From CBCYMI01 sp965183855 (GTDB taxonomy: Bacteria > Pseudomonadota > Alphaproteobacteria > Caulobacterales > Maricaulaceae): 47,077 nt of DNA. Within the stretch, counting starts at the first letter, position 1, and each line of letters starts with the position of its first letter. The notes beneath the pieces were generated by a model. That model was not told the DNA's origin. It made no database searches and saw nothing but the letters and a program-made list of their open reading frames with translations. The stretch is from positions 1-47,077 of the forward strand of contig CBCYMI010000039.1 of the NCBI GenBank assembly GCA_965183855.1, written 5' to 3'. Positions 45,295 through 47,077 of the stretch are shown in pieces. The translations under genes were made by a program, and so were the position numbers.

Positions 45295-47077
45295 ATGCAA
45301 GATACACCGCTTTTTATTCATTTAAGAACAAAATCCTCTTATTCTATTTTAAAAAGTGCTTTATCGATTGATAGCTTATTGCAACTTTGTCTTGAACATA
45401 AAATGCCTGCTCTTGGTTTAACAGATGAAAATTCTCTTTTTGGCGCATTGGAGTTTTCTTCAAAACTGGTAGAAAATGGGATTCAGCCCATTCATGGCTG
45501 CGGTTTTTCGATATGCTTAACGCCTCCAGATCCGCAATCAGCTTTGAATCATACGCGTATAGATACGGATGGAGAAATTGTACTGATTGCTCAAAATGAG
45601 CAAGGCTATCAACGATTAATGGCTTTATCTAGCAAGGCGTATCTTCAATCGGAATACAATGATTTTATCTGGTTATCCTTTGAGGATGTATTAAAAGAAA
45701 CCTCTGGATTAATTGCGCTTACAGGTGGCGCGGAAGGAATTTTAAATCGGCTTATTCTCAAAAATAAGACGAAACAGGCAAAATCAGTTTTAAAAGCATT
45801 ACAGGCATCCTATCGGGAAGGTTTATATATAGAATTACAGCGCTATGGTATAGAAGAAGAGCAAAAGACAGAGCCTTTATTAATAGAATGGGCAAATGAA
45901 TACGCGCTTCCTTTGGTCGCGACGAATAATGCGGTTTATCGAGATAAATCCATGTATCAGGCTTATGATGCCTTGCTTGCAATTTCTGAATCGAGTTATC
46001 TTTCTGTAGAAGATCGGAAAAAAAGCACGCCTGAGCATTATTTTAAAACAGGCTCTGAGATGGTAGAATTATTTAAAGATCTACCAGAATGTATTACAAA
46101 TACGGTTCTCATTGCCAGAAAATGTCATTTTTGGACAGAAGGCAGAGATCCAATTTTACCTGGATTTCCCTGTTTTGACAATAGAAGTGAAGATGAAGAA
46201 TTAGAAGAGCAAGCTTTAAAAGGGTTAAAATCGAGATTACACAGCTATGATGCCGCGGAGGCTAAAAAGGCATATTTTGATCGGTTAAAGATTGAATTAT
46301 CCATTATTAAAAAAATGGGATTTTCGGGATATTTTTTAATTGTTTCGGATTTTGTTAAATGGGCAAAGCTCAAAGGGATTCCTGTTGGTCCAGGGCGAGG
46401 TTCTGGGGCAGGTTCTGTGGTGGCATGGGCGCTTAGTATTACCAATCTTGATCCTTTAAGATTTGGGCTTTTATTTGAACGTTTTTTAAATCCAGAACGG
46501 GTTTCAATGCCTGATTTTGATATTGATTTCTGTCAGGAAAAGCGAGATTTGGTCATTGAGTATGTGCGTGAGAAATATGGTTCTGATCGCGTTGCTCATA
46601 TTATTACATTTGGAACGCTTCAGCCAAGAGCTGTTGTTCGAGATGTTGGAAGAGTGATGCAATTGCCTTTAGGCTTGGTAGACAGATTGGCAAAGATGAT
46701 TCCCAATAATCCAGCAGATCCTACGAATTTAAAACAGGCATTGAAAATCGAACCGAGGCTTAAACAGGCTGTCAATTCTGATTCAGATATTCAATATATG
46801 TTAGATATTGCCTTAAAGCTTGAAGGCTTGTATCGAAATGCCTCTACGCACGCGGCAGGCGTTGTGATTGCGGATCGAAATTTAACGGAATTAATTCCAT
46901 TATATAAAGATTCCAGATCGAGTCTTCCCGCCACGCAATTTTCCATGAAATATACTGAAAAGGCAGGCTTGGTTAAATTTGATTTTCTAGGATTAAAAAC
47001 TCTTACCGTAATTGATAGATGTTTGAAATATTTAAAGAATAGAAAAATTAACATTGATTTGGATTGCTTGCCTTTAG
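45295..47077 (+). CDS. dnaE: DNA polymerase III alpha subunit, 3' end cut by the window
   Basis: Replicative polymerase. The frame runs open from the ATG at 45295 (AGGAA five bases upstream) to the end of the window, 594 codons. The N-terminal PHP domain starts FIHLRTKSSYSIL; Lys13 replaces a residue that is His in many relatives. The polymerase core begins GPGRGSGAGSVVAWALSI, with catalytic Asp407 and Asp409 in PDFDIDF and the third Asp near 563 in KFDFLGLKT. It follows lolD in the usual alphaproteobacterial order, but a receptor gene is inserted between the two. Confidence 0.96.
   Translation, partial: MQDTPLFIHLRTKSSYSILKSALSIDSLLQLCLEHKMPALGLTDENSLFGALEFSSKLVENGIQPIHGCGFSICLTPPDPQSALNHTRIDTDGEIVLIAQNEQGYQRLMALSSKAYLQSEYNDFIWLSFEDVLKETSGLIALTGGAEGILNRLILKNKTKQAKSVLKALQASYREGLYIELQRYGIEEEQKTEPLLIEWANEYALPLVATNNAVYRDKSMYQAYDALLAISESSYLSVEDRKKSTPEHYFKTGSEMVELFKDLPECITNTVLIARKCHFWTEGRDPILPGFPCFDNRSEDEELEEQALKGLKSRLHSYDAAEAKKAYFDRLKIELSIIKKMGFSGYFLIVSDFVKWAKLKGIPVGPGRGSGAGSVVAWALSITNLDPLRFGLLFERFLNPERVSMPDFDIDFCQEKRDLVIEYVREKYGSDRVAHIITFGTLQPRAVVRDVGRVMQLPLGLVDRLAKMIPNNPADPTNLKQALKIEPRLKQAVNSDSDIQYMLDIALKLEGLYRNASTHAAGVVIADRNLTELIPLYKDSRSSLPATQFSMKYTEKAGLVKFDFLGLKTLTVIDRCLKYLKNRKINIDLDCLPL

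Overview
The window is one AT-rich stretch of an alphaproteobacterial chromosome. The strongest sign is gene order: a complete nuoA-N operon followed by birA, coaX, rnj, mce, a DUF1467 gene, proS, lolC, lolD and dnaE, a run typical of Rhizobiales and Rhodospirillales-like alphaproteobacteria. The AT richness, decaying intergenic DNA and many repeats would suit a host-associated or intracellular lineage (for example Holosporales-like), but that is inference.

Bases 1-9600 are an accessory, repeat-rich zone. It holds the 3' part of metG, a small unknown gene, a leftward prophage-like set (two phage-type unknowns and a DUF1376 replication-type protein) diverging from a CI/LexA-like S24 repressor, tRNA-Asn, rlmB and tRNA-Tyr. 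Between these genes lie arrays of a roughly 90-bp repeat built round a GC-rich hairpin. The repeat runs into the 3' ends of metG, rlmB and one phage gene, giving their last codons and stop. Bases 9700-12600 hold a frameshifted gamma-glutamylcyclotransferase remnant and an orphan 306-residue protein gene bounded by perfect palindromes and by about 140-bp direct repeats.

Bases 12600-15820 encode a TonB-dependent receptor of the heme/hemoglobin type and a TonB protein. About 1.1 kb without genes follows.

Bases 16939-32466 are the respiratory complex I operon, all 14 subunits in order on the plus strand. Some junctions are tight or overlapping (B/C, F/G, L/M, M/N). Others are swollen by 100-220 bp spacers filled with partial copies of the preceding gene's 3' end or short tandem repeats.

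Bases 32502-41342 carry biotin-protein ligase, type III pantothenate kinase, RNase J, methylmalonyl-CoA epimerase, a DUF1467 membrane protein, prolyl-tRNA synthetase and the LolC/LolD lipoprotein exporter. The epimerase gene mce is reversed relative to the usual order and lies between near-identical inverted repeats of about 178 bp. Each arm encodes the last 11 codons of mce, so inversion would leave an intact gene either way. A second copy of this repeat material lies at 41385-41816. The window closes with a large TonB-dependent receptor, a clear terminator and the 5' part of dnaE.
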